A DNA stretch of 64,000 nucleotides from CBDCUF01 sp965222525 (GTDB lineage Bacteria; Pseudomonadota; Alphaproteobacteria; Rickettsiales; UBA8987). Of this stretch, positions 7,821 to 18,581 are shown piece by piece. How positions within the stretch are numbered: position 1 is the stretch's first letter; every line of letters starts with the position of its first letter. The stretch covers positions 124,001-188,000 of the forward strand of contig OZ244955.1 in the NCBI GenBank assembly GCA_965222525.1, written 5' to 3'. The notes under the pieces are model-generated. The model made no database searches, was not told the DNA's origin, and worked only from the letters and a program-made list of their open reading frames with translations. The translations under genes were made by a program, and so were the position numbers.

Positions 7821-8141
7821 TCAACGTGCCTCCATGATTTTTATATCCACTTCCACACCGGCAGGGAGGTCAAGTTTTCCAAGTGCATCAAGGGTTTGCG
7901 GGTTGGTGTCGACTATATCGATAAGGCGTTTATGGGTGCGAATCTCGAACTGTTCACGTGATTTCTTGTTCACATGCGGACCGCGGTTGACGGTGAAGAC
8001 CTCGCGGCGCTTGGGCAGCGGAATAGGGCCGCGCGACTCGGCACCGGTACGCTTCACCGTATCGACGATATTACGTGCCGACTGGTCAAGCAGCCTGTGG
8101 TCAAATGCACGTAAATTTATTCTTATCTTCTGAGGTTCCAT
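7821..8141 (-). CDS. rpsJ: 30S ribosomal protein S10
   Basis: S10, head protein and NusB partner in antitermination. The 106 residues include KIRINLRAFDHRLLDQSA and the GPIPLPKRREVFTVNRGPH block. The ATG at 8141 has no Shine-Dalgarno; the preceding bases are CAGTTAT/CAGTTTT heptads. In this genome S10 follows tuf directly, joining the str and S10 operons. Confidence 0.97.
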   Translation of the reverse strand: MEPQKIRINLRAFDHRLLDQSARNIVDTVKRTGAESRGPIPLPKRREVFTVNRGPHVNKKSREQFEIRTHKRLIDIVDTNPQTLDALGKLDLPAGVEVDIKIMEAR

Positions 8142-8145
8142 ATTT

Positions 8146-8180
8146 CAGTTATCAGTTTTTAGTGGTCAGTTATCAGTCGT
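8146..8180. repeat. single CAGTTAT-type heptad arm between tuf and rpsJ
   Basis: Tandem 7-bp units CAGTTAT, CAGTTTT, TAGTGGT, CAGTTAT, CAGTCGT fill the spacer. There is no inverted partner. The unit is different from the CTAGACT family but has the same period and the same position just before a start codon. Confidence 0.75.
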
Positions 8181-8182
8181 CC

Positions 8183-9376
8183 CTACGCGATGATTTTGGC
8201 TACAACACCTGCTCCGACGGTTCTGCCGCCTTCGCGGATGGCGAAGCGCAGACCCTCATCCATAGCGATTGGCTTGTCGGCCAGATCAACCGTAATCTTG
8301 GCGTTATCGCCGGGCATTACCATTTCAACACCTTCAGGCAATTCAATTGTTCCGGTCACATCAGTGGTACGGAAGTAAAACTGCGGGCGGTAATTCTTGA
8401 AAAACGGAGTATGACGCCCGCCTTCATCCTTGGTCAGAATATAAACTTCCGCCTCGAACTTGGTGTGCGGATTAATCGTACCGGGCTTAGCTAACACCTG
8501 CCCACGCTCAACTTCCTCACGTTTCGTACCACGCAGCAGCACGCCAACATTATCACCGGCCTGCCCCTCATCAAGCAGCTTGCGGAACATCTCCACTCCG
8601 GTACAGGTAGTTTTGCTTGTGTCGCGCAGACCAACGATTTCAATCTCCTCACCGACCTTGACAATGCCCTGTTCGACACGCCCGGTAACAACCGTACCGC
8701 GTCCCTCAATCGAGAAAACATCCTCGATAGGCATAAGGAAAGGCTTATCCAGCGGGCGTTCCGGCTGCGGGATATATTCATCAACCGCTTTCATTAACTC
8801 CATTATGGAGTTTTTGCCGATATCATCATCACGACCTTCAAGCGCAGCCAAAGCAGAACCCTTGATAATCGGAATGTCATCACCGGGAAATTCATATGAG
8901 CTGAGCAGTTCACGCACTTCCATCTCCACCAGCTCCAGCAGTTCCTCATCATCAACCTGATCAACCTTGTTGAGATACACCACAATCGCCGGTACACCAA
9001 CCTGGCGTGCGAGCAATATATGCTCACGGGTCTGCGGCATCGGGCCGTCAGCGGCGTTTACAACGAGAATCGCACCATCCATCTGCGCCGCACCGGTGAT
9101 CATGTTCTTGACATAGTCAGCATGTCCCGGGCAGTCGACATGGGCGTAATGCCGGCCGTCAGTCTCATATTCCACATGCGCAGTGGCAATGGTAATGCCG
9201 CGCTCACGCTCCTCGGGAGCATTGTCAATCTGGTTGTAATCGGAAAACTCGGCACCTCCCGCCTCGGCCAGCACCTTGGTGATAGCCGCAGTCAGCGTAG
9301 TCTTCCCGTGGTCAACATGACCAATCGTACCAATATTACAATGCGGCTTAGTCCGCTCAAATTTCTCTTTGGACAT
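8183..9376 (-). CDS. tuf: translation elongation factor Tu
   Basis: EF-Tu, the GTPase that carries aminoacyl-tRNA to the ribosome. At 397 residues it has all G motifs: GHVDHGKTT (P-loop, about 19-27), DCPGHADYV, NKVD and the SALAALEG region, followed by the two beta-barrel domains. The ATG at 9376 has a strong AAGGAG site. Only one tuf is present here, in the str operon; a second copy could lie elsewhere. Confidence 0.98.
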   Translation of the reverse strand: MSKEKFERTKPHCNIGTIGHVDHGKTTLTAAITKVLAEAGGAEFSDYNQIDNAPEERERGITIATAHVEYETDGRHYAHVDCPGHADYVKNMITGAAQMDGAILVVNAADGPMPQTREHILLARQVGVPAIVVYLNKVDQVDDEELLELVEMEVRELLSSYEFPGDDIPIIKGSALAALEGRDDDIGKNSIMELMKAVDEYIPQPERPLDKPFLMPIEDVFSIEGRGTVVTGRVEQGIVKVGEEIEIVGLRDTSKTTCTGVEMFRKLLDEGQAGDNVGVLLRGTKREEVERGQVLAKPGTINPHTKFEAEVYILTKDEGGRHTPFFKNYRPQFYFRTTDVTGTIELPEGVEMVMPGDNAKITVDLADKPIAMDEGLRFAIREGGRTVGAGVVAKIIA

Positions 9377-9391
9377 AATCTTACTCCTTGT

Positions 9392-11467
<2,076 letters not shown>

Positions 11468-11480
11468 GATTTACCTCTAT

Positions 11481-11774
11481 TTATATTTGCCTTTCCACAT
11501 TACCGGCACGGTATTTTTCAGTGATTTCATCAATCAGTTTAATTGCATTTTTATTCCATTCACTCTCTGGCTGACGACTTAAAACGCTTTTGAGATTTAC
11601 CATATCTTTTATCGCAGTATATTCGATCTGCGGCTTCCTACTATCGGGAGAATTTTGCCATCGATCCAAAAGTGATGCCACTGCAGGAGCCACCCCCCTC
11701 TCTAGCTGCCCTTGAGTATCAAGAACAAATACTTCATTACCATCAGAGAATGTAAATTTATTGTTTGCAGACAT
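11481..11774 (-). CDS. uncharacterised 97-residue protein between rpsG and fusA
   Basis: I do not recognise this protein. The best start is the ATG at 11774 (MSANNKFTFSDGNEVF), which has AAGGA at about 8 bp; a longer frame to 11813 would overlap rpsG. The product is acidic, soluble and without cysteines, signal peptide or membrane segment, and looks mostly helical in its second half. It sits in the str operon, so it should be expressed at the level of the translation machinery unless it is locally attenuated. Confidence 0.7.
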   Translation of the reverse strand: MSANNKFTFSDGNEVFVLDTQGQLERGVAPAVASLLDRWQNSPDSRKPQIEYTAIKDMVNLKSVLSRQPESEWNKNAIKLIDEITEKYRAGNVERQI

Positions 11775-11806
11775 AATAATTTCCTTATGTAGTAGTTTTA
11801 GTGCTC

Positions 11807-12277
11807 CTACCACCTGAAATGTGAAAATGCGCGGTTGGCATCGGCCATCTTGTGAGTATCCTCACGTTTTTTCACCGACGAACCGCTATTGTTATAAGCA
11901 TCCAGTATCTCACCGGCCAGACGCTCGCGCATGGTTTTTTCCTTGCGCTTGCGGGCTGCCGCGATAACCCAGCGCAAGGCCAGTGCCATTGCGCGCTCGC
12001 GCCGTACCTCAACCGGAACCTGGTAAGTCGCACCGCCAACCCGCCTCGACCGTACCTCAACCGAAGGCTTAACATGCTTTATAGCCTCCTTGACTACCTT
12101 TATCGGGTCTTCCTTGGATTTCTCGGCGATTATCTCCAGCGCACCATAAAGGATTTTCTCCGCCGCCGACTTCTTACCATCCTTCATAAGATAGTTGATA
12201 AACTTGCCGATGGTAACATCGTTAAATTTTGCGTCAGGGATAATCTCCCGTTTTTCTGCTCTATGACGTCGTGACAT
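11807..12277 (-). CDS. rpsG: 30S ribosomal protein S7
   Basis: S7, primary head-assembly protein. The 156 residues begin MSRRHRAEKREI and carry the family signature around VEVRSRRVGGATYQVPVEVR. The start lies about 5 bp from a CAGT-type heptad arm and lacks a clear Shine-Dalgarno. Confidence 0.97.
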   Translation of the reverse strand: MSRRHRAEKREIIPDAKFNDVTIGKFINYLMKDGKKSAAEKILYGALEIIAEKSKEDPIKVVKEAIKHVKPSVEVRSRRVGGATYQVPVEVRRERAMALALRWVIAAARKRKEKTMRERLAGEILDAYNNSGSSVKKREDTHKMADANRAFSHFRW

Positions 12278-12281
12278 ATTT

Positions 12282-12491
12282 AGTCCTCAGTTTTCAGTAG
12301 TCAGTTATCAGTCTTTCTTGGTTACGTGCATACCGCTCCCCCCTTGTGGGGGAGCAGATGAGACAAGGGCTGTAAGCCCGCAGTCGAATCGTGGGGGGTA
12401 CTGACAACTGATAACTGTTATCACCCCCCACCAATCGCCTGCGTTCCTACGGAACTTGGCTCTTGTACTCCCCCTCAAGGGGGGAGTGGTA
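12282..12491. repeat. composite palindromic repeat between rpsL and rpsG
   Basis: The 216-bp spacer holds nested repeats. A CAGTTAT-type heptad arm (12282-12312) has an inverted partner at 12409-12420. Around the latter lies a 160-bp double-hairpin element (12331-12491) with outer arms TACCGCTCCCCCCTTG and CAAGGGGGGAGTGGTA. The same element occurs at 25819-26047, with a different insert in its centre, and as a partial copy at 50511. It separates the rpsL stop from the rpsG start in the middle of the str operon. Confidence 0.85.
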
Positions 12492-12493
12492 AA

Positions 12494-12865
12494 TTACTTC
12501 GGCTTCTTGGCGCCGTATTTCGAGCGGTTCTGCTTGCGGTCCTTGACTCCCTGCGTATCAAGTGTACCACGTATTATATGATAGCGCACACCAGGCAAGT
12601 CCTTCACACGACCACCACGAATCATAACCACCGAATGTTCCTGTAAATTATGCCCCTCGCCGGGTATATAACCCGTCACCTCAAAACCGTTGGAAAGCCT
12701 GATACGCGCAACCTTACGCATCGCAGAGTTAGGCTTTTTCGGTGTCGTGGTATATACGCGCGTACACACCCCGCGTTTCTGCGGACATTTATTCAATGCC
12801 GGAACCTTGTTCTTCTTAACCTGCTTCTCGCGCGGCTTCCTTACCAACTGGTTTATAGTAGGCAT
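12494..12865 (-). CDS. rpsL: 30S ribosomal protein S12
   Basis: S12 at the decoding centre. The start at 12865 gives 123 residues beginning MPTINQLVRKPREK; upstream in-frame extension is not supported. The decoding-site motifs TPKKPNSAMRKVARI and GGRVKDLPGVRYH carry the lysines typical of streptomycin-sensitive strains. It is the first gene of the superoperon. Confidence 0.97.
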   Translation of the reverse strand: MPTINQLVRKPREKQVKKNKVPALNKCPQKRGVCTRVYTTTPKKPNSAMRKVARIRLSNGFEVTGYIPGEGHNLQEHSVVMIRGGRVKDLPGVRYHIIRGTLDTQGVKDRKQNRSKYGAKKPK

Positions 12866-12934
12866 ATTATTTATTCCTGATTTACAGTCACAAAAACCCC
12901 TCACCCCGCACAAGGCAGGGCAAAATGAGCGCGC

Positions 12935-12963
12935 ATACTAATGATATGGCATGTGCTAGTCAA
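12935..12963 (-). promoter_or_regulatory. sigma70-type promoter of the str operon
   Basis: On the minus strand a -35 box TTGACT and a -10 box TAGTAT are separated by exactly 17 bp, with the rpsL ATG about 70 bp further on. This is the only strong promoter-like pair at the head of the ribosomal genes and fits a highly expressed operon. It begins 2 bp inside the gap after the glycosyltransferase stop. Confidence 0.75.
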
Positions 12964-12964
12964 G

Positions 12965-14050
12965 CTAATTATACAGAATTTCCAGATAAATCTGCGTTAT
13001 CATTTTATGCTGGCGCTCTTCCCTGAAATTATTTTCAAACACAAGGCGGGCATTGCGTCCCATCTCATCCAGACGCTCCTTGTCAAGACTGTCAATAATC
13101 CCTGTCAGTTCCTTCGGATTCGCCAGTGAAAATATGTAACCGTTATAACCTTCAATCACCATCTCATGCAGCGCACCGCCATCGCTGATTATAACCGGTT
13201 TCTCATTACGCATCGCCTCCAGAACCACCAGTCCAAGCCCTTCCTGCCGTGATGGTACAATAAGTGCATCAAGCTGGCTGATATAATTGTCAATCTCCGT
13301 ATTATCCACCCAGCCCAGATAGTGGAAATTATCTTTTGCCGGAAGGTTGATATCGTCACGTTCCTTCTCGCCGATTATATAAAGCTCCATATCACTACGT
13401 TTGCAGTTGGAGGCCGCATCGGCAAGGATGTCGAAACCCTTTTTGTAATCAAGCCGACCTACAAAACCGAGATTAAGCTTATCCCCGGAAGGATGAATTG
13501 CAGGAGCAGGGGCGGGAGCTTTATCCCGTACACCGCTTAATACTACATAATTATTTTTGGCCAGTGCTTTGGCGGACTGCGCAGCGGAATGCTCATGGCG
13601 GGAGATGTTTATTATCGCATCGGTTCTTTTGGCCAGATGCTTTTCGATTTTTCTATAGATGAGACGTGCGAGCGGGTTGCTTTCCTGCTGAAACGACCAG
13701 CCATGCGCGCAATAGACGATTTTTATCGGCGTACCGTCGGTTTTTCTTAGTTTATGCAGGCGGCCATAAACCCCTGGAAATGTACTGTGCAGATGAATGA
13801 TATCAGGATTTATTTCATTTATTATTGCCTTGATATTCTTTGCGATTTTTCCGAGTTTCAGCGGGTTACGCGAGCTTGTGTAGCTATGACATTTGATATT
13901 GTCGATATTGATTTTATCGGGAGTACGGTTTTCGGAGTAAATCAGATGTACTTCCTCAAATTCAGGTGATTTTGCCTGAAAGTCCGCCAGATTTTCAACA
14001 TAAGTCGCAATCCCCCCAACCCACGCTTCTGTTATATGTATGATTCTCAT
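12965..14050 (-). CDS. glycosyltransferase, family 4 type
   Basis: Retaining GT-B glycosyltransferase, probably adding a sugar from a nucleotide sugar to a surface glycan. The 361 residues begin with MRIIHITEAWVGGIATYV, the acceptor-side Rossmann half with a glycine-rich loop. The donor half has GFVGRLDYKKGFDIL and the E-x7-E signature in PSRQEGLGLVVLEAM. Substrate cannot be read from sequence. It stands alone, with a palindromic repeat directly upstream that supplies the bases before its AGGA ribosome binding site. Confidence 0.88.
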   Translation of the reverse strand: MRIIHITEAWVGGIATYVENLADFQAKSPEFEEVHLIYSENRTPDKINIDNIKCHSYTSSRNPLKLGKIAKNIKAIINEINPDIIHLHSTFPGVYGRLHKLRKTDGTPIKIVYCAHGWSFQQESNPLARLIYRKIEKHLAKRTDAIINISRHEHSAAQSAKALAKNNYVVLSGVRDKAPAPAPAIHPSGDKLNLGFVGRLDYKKGFDILADAASNCKRSDMELYIIGEKERDDINLPAKDNFHYLGWVDNTEIDNYISQLDALIVPSRQEGLGLVVLEAMRNEKPVIISDGGALHEMVIEGYNGYIFSLANPKELTGIIDSLDKERLDEMGRNARLVFENNFREERQHKMITQIYLEILYN

Positions 14051-14058
14051 GGTATCCT

Positions 14059-14215
14059 GTCACCCCGGACGCATATTTTCTCTACATCTTTGATGTAGTT
14101 AGAAAATAGCGTTCACGGGGTTATTACTACACTCACATAACTTTGTTTATAACCCCGAGAATGGTGCTTTCTGACCAAATCACAGATTTGGAGAAAGCAT
14201 ACCATCCGGGGTGAC
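14059..14215. repeat. 157-bp nested palindrome, copy 1
   Basis: The element begins GTCACCCCGGA and ends TCCGGGGTGAC. Inner inverted blocks CGGGGTTATT and AATAACCCCG-like sequence flank the centre, and each arm holds its own small hairpin (for example CTACATCTTTGATGTAG). A second copy, in inverted orientation, is at 21701-21854. It lies between ligA and the glycosyltransferase gene. Confidence 0.88.
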
Positions 14216-14223
14216 ATTAATAA

Positions 14224-16302
14224 TCAAAACTCCAGCCAGTCCTCTTCGCTTAATACTGTAACCCCTAATTCCTGGGCTTTCTTTAACTTTGAACCAGCCG
14301 ATTCGCCAGCTACAACATAGTCGGTTTTTGCCGAAACGGAACCCGCAACTTTTGCCCCAAATGATTCCGCCCGTGCTTTTGCCTCACTGCGACTCATTTT
14401 TGCCAATGTACCTGTAAATACGATAGTTTTTCCTGTAAGTGGTGAATCACTATCCTGTTGTTCTGTATCGGTGATTTCTATTTGTTCAGCCAATTGCGCA
14501 AGCAAATCGGTATTATGTTTTTCACGGAAGAAATCAGTGATGGAATCAGCCGCTTTTCCGCCTATACCGTCAATATTCAACAATTCCTGATAAGCGTCGG
14601 ATTCCTTATCACAAGCTTTTTTCATCTCCTGCGTCCAGTTATCATATGAAATGTAATTCTGGCTCAGGAGTTTTGCCGTATTCTGGCCGATATGGCGGAT
14701 TCCGAGCGCATATATAAAACGCGGAAGTTCAATCTTGCGGTGGTCCTCAATCGCATTAAACAGATTCTCAACCGACTTTTCCTTCCATCCTTTCCACTCC
14801 TGCAAGGGGTTGTCGCTGGTTTTGTTACGCTCCCCCAATATGAAAATATCGGCTGGATTCTTCACCAATCCAGCCTCCCAAAAGGCTTCCACCTGCTTTA
14901 CCCCCATACCTTCAATATCAAACGCATCGCGGGATACAAAATGCTTCAGCCGCTCTACCGCCTGTGCATCGCAGGTAAGCCCGCCGCTACAGCGGGTTAC
15001 GGCCTCATCACCGTCGCGCACCGCAAGACTATCGCAAATCGGGCATTTATCGGGAAAACTGTAGGCTGTCGCACCTTCGGGACGCAATCCCGAATCCACG
15101 GAAACCACCTGTGGTATTACATCTCCCGCCCGCTGGATAACTACCGTATCACCGATGCGGATATCCTTGCGTTCAATCTCATCGCGGTTATGCAGGGTTG
15201 CGTTGGATACCACCACACCTCCGACTGTAATCGGCTGCAGGCGCGCAACGGGAGTGAGCGCACCAGTACGGCCGACCTGAATTTCGATATTCTCAATGAT
15301 AGTTTTGGCCTGCTCGGCGGGAAATTTATGAGCCACCGCCCAGCGCGGCGCACGCCCTACATTTCCCAGCCTTTCCTGCCAGTCGAGACGATTGATTTTA
15401 TAAACTGTCCCGTCAATGTCATATGACAGGTTTATACGATTTTCATAGACCTCCTCATAGAATCTGGTTATTTCGACTACCGAGTTGGTAACTGTAGTGC
15501 GCTTGTTAATCCGCAGGCCCCACTCACCAAGCATTTGCAGGAAATCATACTGAGTCTGCGGGATGTTATGTGTTTGGGTAATTTCTCCCCAACTATATGC
15601 AAAATAGGATAAATTTCGACTTGCGGTTATGTCTGCGTCAAGCTGGCGCAATGAGCCTGCCGCCGCGTTGCGTGGATTGGCAAATAAAGACTCACCATCA
15701 CTTTCACGCTGTTTATTAAGTGCAGCAAAATCCTCATGCGACATATATATTTCGCCACGCACCTCCAGAATTTCGGGAAAATCTCCCCGCAATTTCCTGG
15801 GCAACACCACCGCCAGGTTAGATGTTATATCCTCACCAACATAGCCGTCACCGCGGGTTGCGCCCTGCACAAACTGCCCGTTTTCATAACGTGCGGAAAA
15901 GGATAGCCCATCAATTTTAGGCTCGGCACAAAGCTCGATTTCCTCATCCGCATCAAGCCCCAGAAACCGCCGTACCCGCTCCAGAAAATCGCTAATATCA
16001 CCTTTCGTAAAAGCATTATTCAGCGAGAGCATCGGCTTGCTGTGGGTGATTTTGGCAAATTTCTCCGCAGGAGCCGCCCCCACCCGCTTTGAAGGGCTGT
16101 CATCCCGCGCCAGATCGGGGAAAAGCCGCTCTATCTCCTCATTACGCCGTCGCAGCGCATCATATTCCCCGTCGCTGATTTCAGGGGAATCCTGCTGGTG
16201 GTATAATTTGTCGTGATACGCAACCGCCTCCGCCAGCCGTGCAAGCTCGCTCGAAGCCTCGGTTTTTGTGAGTTTTTCAGGTGGTTTATTTTGTAATTCC
16301 AT
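14224..16302 (-). CDS. ligA: NAD-dependent DNA ligase
   Basis: Seals nicks in duplex DNA using NAD+. The 692 residues have the Ia domain, the adenylation motif EPKIDGLSFSARYENG with the AMP-accepting lysine at about 129, an OB fold, a four-cysteine zinc finger (CPICDS...C...C), helix-hairpin-helix repeats (NIDGIGGKAADSI) and a C-terminal BRCT domain from about 612 (LTGKTIVFTGTLAKMSRSEA). Length and domain order are normal. Confidence 0.97.
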   Translation of the reverse strand: MELQNKPPEKLTKTEASSELARLAEAVAYHDKLYHQQDSPEISDGEYDALRRRNEEIERLFPDLARDDSPSKRVGAAPAEKFAKITHSKPMLSLNNAFTKGDISDFLERVRRFLGLDADEEIELCAEPKIDGLSFSARYENGQFVQGATRGDGYVGEDITSNLAVVLPRKLRGDFPEILEVRGEIYMSHEDFAALNKQRESDGESLFANPRNAAAGSLRQLDADITASRNLSYFAYSWGEITQTHNIPQTQYDFLQMLGEWGLRINKRTTVTNSVVEITRFYEEVYENRINLSYDIDGTVYKINRLDWQERLGNVGRAPRWAVAHKFPAEQAKTIIENIEIQVGRTGALTPVARLQPITVGGVVVSNATLHNRDEIERKDIRIGDTVVIQRAGDVIPQVVSVDSGLRPEGATAYSFPDKCPICDSLAVRDGDEAVTRCSGGLTCDAQAVERLKHFVSRDAFDIEGMGVKQVEAFWEAGLVKNPADIFILGERNKTSDNPLQEWKGWKEKSVENLFNAIEDHRKIELPRFIYALGIRHIGQNTAKLLSQNYISYDNWTQEMKKACDKESDAYQELLNIDGIGGKAADSITDFFREKHNTDLLAQLAEQIEITDTEQQDSDSPLTGKTIVFTGTLAKMSRSEAKARAESFGAKVAGSVSAKTDYVVAGESAGSKLKKAQELGVTVLSEEDWLEF

Positions 16303-16353
16303 AAGGTTGCGGTTGTGGATTATATGTGTAAGATACTAATAATTTTCTACTTT

Positions 16354-16496
16354 GTCATGCTGAACTTGTTTCAGCATCCATCTATAGGCAAGCAATGATT
16401 AACAGGTTATGATTGTGTTTTCAAAATACAAAACCTGGTCAAGTTGTAGAGATTCGGTCATAGGAAGAATGAATCCCGAAACAAGTTCGGGATGAC
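16354..16496. repeat. 143-bp dispersed repeat, copy 1
   Basis: Starts GTCATGCTGAACTTG and ends with CAAGTTCGGGATGAC. The first arm is a hairpin (TGCTGAACTTGTTTCAGCA) and the second is CCCGAAACAAGTTCGGG. A related copy of 147 bp lies at 58020-58166; shared internal strings include ACAAAACCTG and ATTCGGTCAT. It lies directly upstream of the HPt gene. Confidence 0.85.
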
Positions 16497-16513
16497 AAGA
16501 ATGATATACTAAT

Positions 16514-16855
16514 ATGACAATAACTAATGAACGGCTGGAGATGGTTTGTGGCGGGAATGACGAGGTCAGGCAGGAGCTCGTCGGCCTGTTTATCGCCGCT
16601 ATAGAACGGACAATTAATATATTGTCAGGTCTGGATGGGGATAATGCCAACACCGCAGATGATACTGAAAACCATGACAGTGAAAAATACCGCACCGCGC
16701 TGCATGAACTGAAGGGAGCGGCGCAAAATCTCGGATTCGATAATATATCCGATATCTGCCTGACCGCCGAATCCCTGCCATACACCGCCCAAAACACGCA
16801 GAATGTTATCTCAAACCTCCAGACCGAATTACAGGAGATGGGTTATCCTCGCTGA
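16514..16855 (+). CDS. stand-alone histidine phosphotransfer (HPt) domain protein
   Basis: The 113 residues contain ALHELKGAAQNLGF, which matches the HPt motif HxLKGxxxxxG; His64 would be the phosphorylated residue. HPt proteins relay phosphate between a hybrid histidine kinase and a response regulator in the cytoplasm. No kinase or regulator is adjacent. A 17-residue segment of polar residues (about 41-56) interrupts the helix bundle before the histidine. The 3' end overlaps the convergent gene at 16843 by 13 bp. ATG has no clear ribosome binding site; a dispersed repeat ends 17 bp upstream. Confidence 0.75.
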   Translation: MTITNERLEMVCGGNDEVRQELVGLFIAAIERTINILSGLDGDNANTADDTENHDSEKYRTALHELKGAAQNLGFDNISDICLTAESLPYTAQNTQNVISNLQTELQEMGYPR

Positions 16856-17358
16856 TTCTGTGATTTTTCCTTATCGTCTGCATGCTTTTTATCAAATTGA
16901 TCACGTCTGGCTTTCATTTTTTTGGGGTTACGCTTAGCTTCTTCCACAAGGTTATCTGCATTGTCTAAAACGATACTAGGTCCTTCTGAAACAAGTCTTT
17001 TTATAAAGTTAACTCCCTTCTCAATATTTTCAGGGTTGTTAACCGCTTTAAGGGTTTCGTCGGCGATCTCCAGGCTACCTTTTATCAGGGTTTTACCGCT
17101 TTGCGCCGATTTACCGATTTCTTCCTGAATTCTGTCAGCTACCCCAAGGACAATGCTTTCTGCTGAATAATCACCATCAAGCGAAATTTTCTTGTCATCA
17201 AGAAACTTGTTCACTTCTTTTCCTATATCGGTTCCCAGAGCCTTGTTAGCTTGCTCAAGACCTATTTTTGCAGGAAGGAAAGCGGTTTCCACCAGCCTGC
17301 CGACAACACTTGTTGCCAGCTCCTGTATTGTTTTGTCCTGTTTGTTATTCTCACTCAT
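16843..17358 (-). CDS. uncharacterised helical protein, 171 residues
   Basis: I do not recognise the family. The start at 17358 has AAGGGAG at about 8 bp. The protein has no signal peptide or clear membrane segment, begins MSENNKQDKTIQELATSVV, and ends in a strongly charged tail (residues 140-171). The centre alternates amphipathic helices with glycine turns. It lies 33 bp after the 304-residue gene at 17392, so the two are probably co-transcribed; both, with the gene at 18582, form a run of unknown helical proteins. Confidence 0.75.
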   Translation of the reverse strand: MSENNKQDKTIQELATSVVGRLVETAFLPAKIGLEQANKALGTDIGKEVNKFLDDKKISLDGDYSAESIVLGVADRIQEEIGKSAQSGKTLIKGSLEIADETLKAVNNPENIEKGVNFIKRLVSEGPSIVLDNADNLVEEAKRNPKKMKARRDQFDKKHADDKEKSQNQRG

Positions 17359-17391
17359 AATTTTCTCCCTTGTTGTTAAAGTGATTGATAA

Positions 17392-18306
17392 TTAAATACT
17401 ATTTACCTTTTTGTTCTTATCTTTTGAGTCAGGATTGTTTTTTGACTCAATGATGGATTTGTGGTCGTTCTTTGTTACGCCTGATGCAAACTTGCTTTTC
17501 TCGGATTTGTCTGCCGAATCAAATCCTTCTTCCTTTTGCAGGTCTTTAAGGAATCGATCTTCATGCTTGAGACGATTTTGCAGTTTGATAAATTGTTGTT
17601 CAAATTCTTCCAGTGCAAAAGACCTCTCGTCCCCTACAGGCATTTTTATCAGTTTTGATATCATTTTTGTTAACTGATTAACATGATCCAGTGTGTCTTT
17701 ATCGACTCTGTTTAATGCCTCTGTCTCCTTCTCAAGCCCCTTGAATGCAATCTTCTCACCTTCAAGCAGCCCATCCATTCCTGTTTTTTGTAATATAATT
17801 GCAGCGGATAACAAAACCTGTTCCATCTCGGTAAACTGCTTCAGGTTTTTGACACTTTCAGTGCCAACGGCTTGCGCGGATTCCGTAACAAACTCTTTTG
17901 GTTTATCGGCCAGTTCGTTGGTTATTTCACCAGCAAGAGCCAGAATCTTGTCACTAAACACTTCTATCAATTCTTTAACATCCTTGGTGATGCTGTTTGA
18001 AATTTTTGTCATATTTGCTGTTGTGGCATTTTGCAGGGCAATAGCCTCTTCGATATTTTTAGCGGGTGGCATTTTTTCCAGCATCTTGTTTGGTGTCTCC
18101 GATAAGGTCTCTATGGATTTTGCAACTGAAGACATTACCTTGCTTAATTCCTTCGCCACACCAGCCTTTTCGATAAACTCACGCAGCTTTGTCCAGGTGG
18201 ACTTTTTGTGGCTATCCTCATGATGCCTTAACTTATGAACCGCTTCCTTAAGCTCATCAACGAGATGATGCTGTGGATGGTTATCATTTTTATGTTCTTC
18301 TGCCAT
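17392..18306 (-). CDS. uncharacterised coiled-coil protein, 304 residues
   Basis: No recognised family. Long amphipathic and coiled-coil helices fill most of the protein, with a histidine-rich N-terminus (residues 4-32) and a polar lysine/asparagine tail. The middle (about 88-140) resembles phasin-like or chemoreceptor-like helical sequence only in composition. No signal peptide. AAGGAG precedes the ATG at 18306. Upstream (minus strand) TTGCAA and TTAATG spaced 17 bp could be a promoter, but this is weak. Confidence 0.75.
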   Translation of the reverse strand: MAEEHKNDNHPQHHLVDELKEAVHKLRHHEDSHKKSTWTKLREFIEKAGVAKELSKVMSSVAKSIETLSETPNKMLEKMPPAKNIEEAIALQNATTANMTKISNSITKDVKELIEVFSDKILALAGEITNELADKPKEFVTESAQAVGTESVKNLKQFTEMEQVLLSAAIILQKTGMDGLLEGEKIAFKGLEKETEALNRVDKDTLDHVNQLTKMISKLIKMPVGDERSFALEEFEQQFIKLQNRLKHEDRFLKDLQKEEGFDSADKSEKSKFASGVTKNDHKSIIESKNNPDSKDKNKKVNSI

Positions 18307-18447
18307 TTTAGTTCTCCTTATTAAAAAACTACATTAAACAATGTATATTACTATTTGCAATTTATGGTTTTTTTATATGCACCAGTAATATACTCCTTTT
18401 TTATTCCCAGACAACTGGAAATGTAAAAATCTTCATATTTATGCAAC

Positions 18448-18552
18448 TTAGGTTACAGGGATTAGGTTACAGGTTATAGCTATTTTAACATGATATGCCT
18501 GTTTTCCCGTCATCACAGCCCTTCTATAACCTAAAACCTAAAACCTTCTAAT
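18448..18552. repeat. GGTTACA-type heptad palindrome
   Basis: Left arm: GGTTACA, GGGATTA, GGTTACA, GGTTATA in tandem (7-bp period). Right arm: CTATAACC, TAAAACC, TAAAACC units in inverted sense. About 45 bp separate them. Single arms of the same unit occur at 37690 and 49856. It lies in the 275-bp gap between two helical-protein genes. Confidence 0.8.
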
Positions 18553-18581
18553 CGTAAAGCTTCAAACGAAGCCTCAATACC

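Noticed and set aside
18461..18493. CTGTAAC repeats that resemble a PHO box
   Set aside because: The copies are spaced by 14 bp (two heptads) rather than 11 and belong to the GGTTACA-type heptad family; no -10 box at the right distance.
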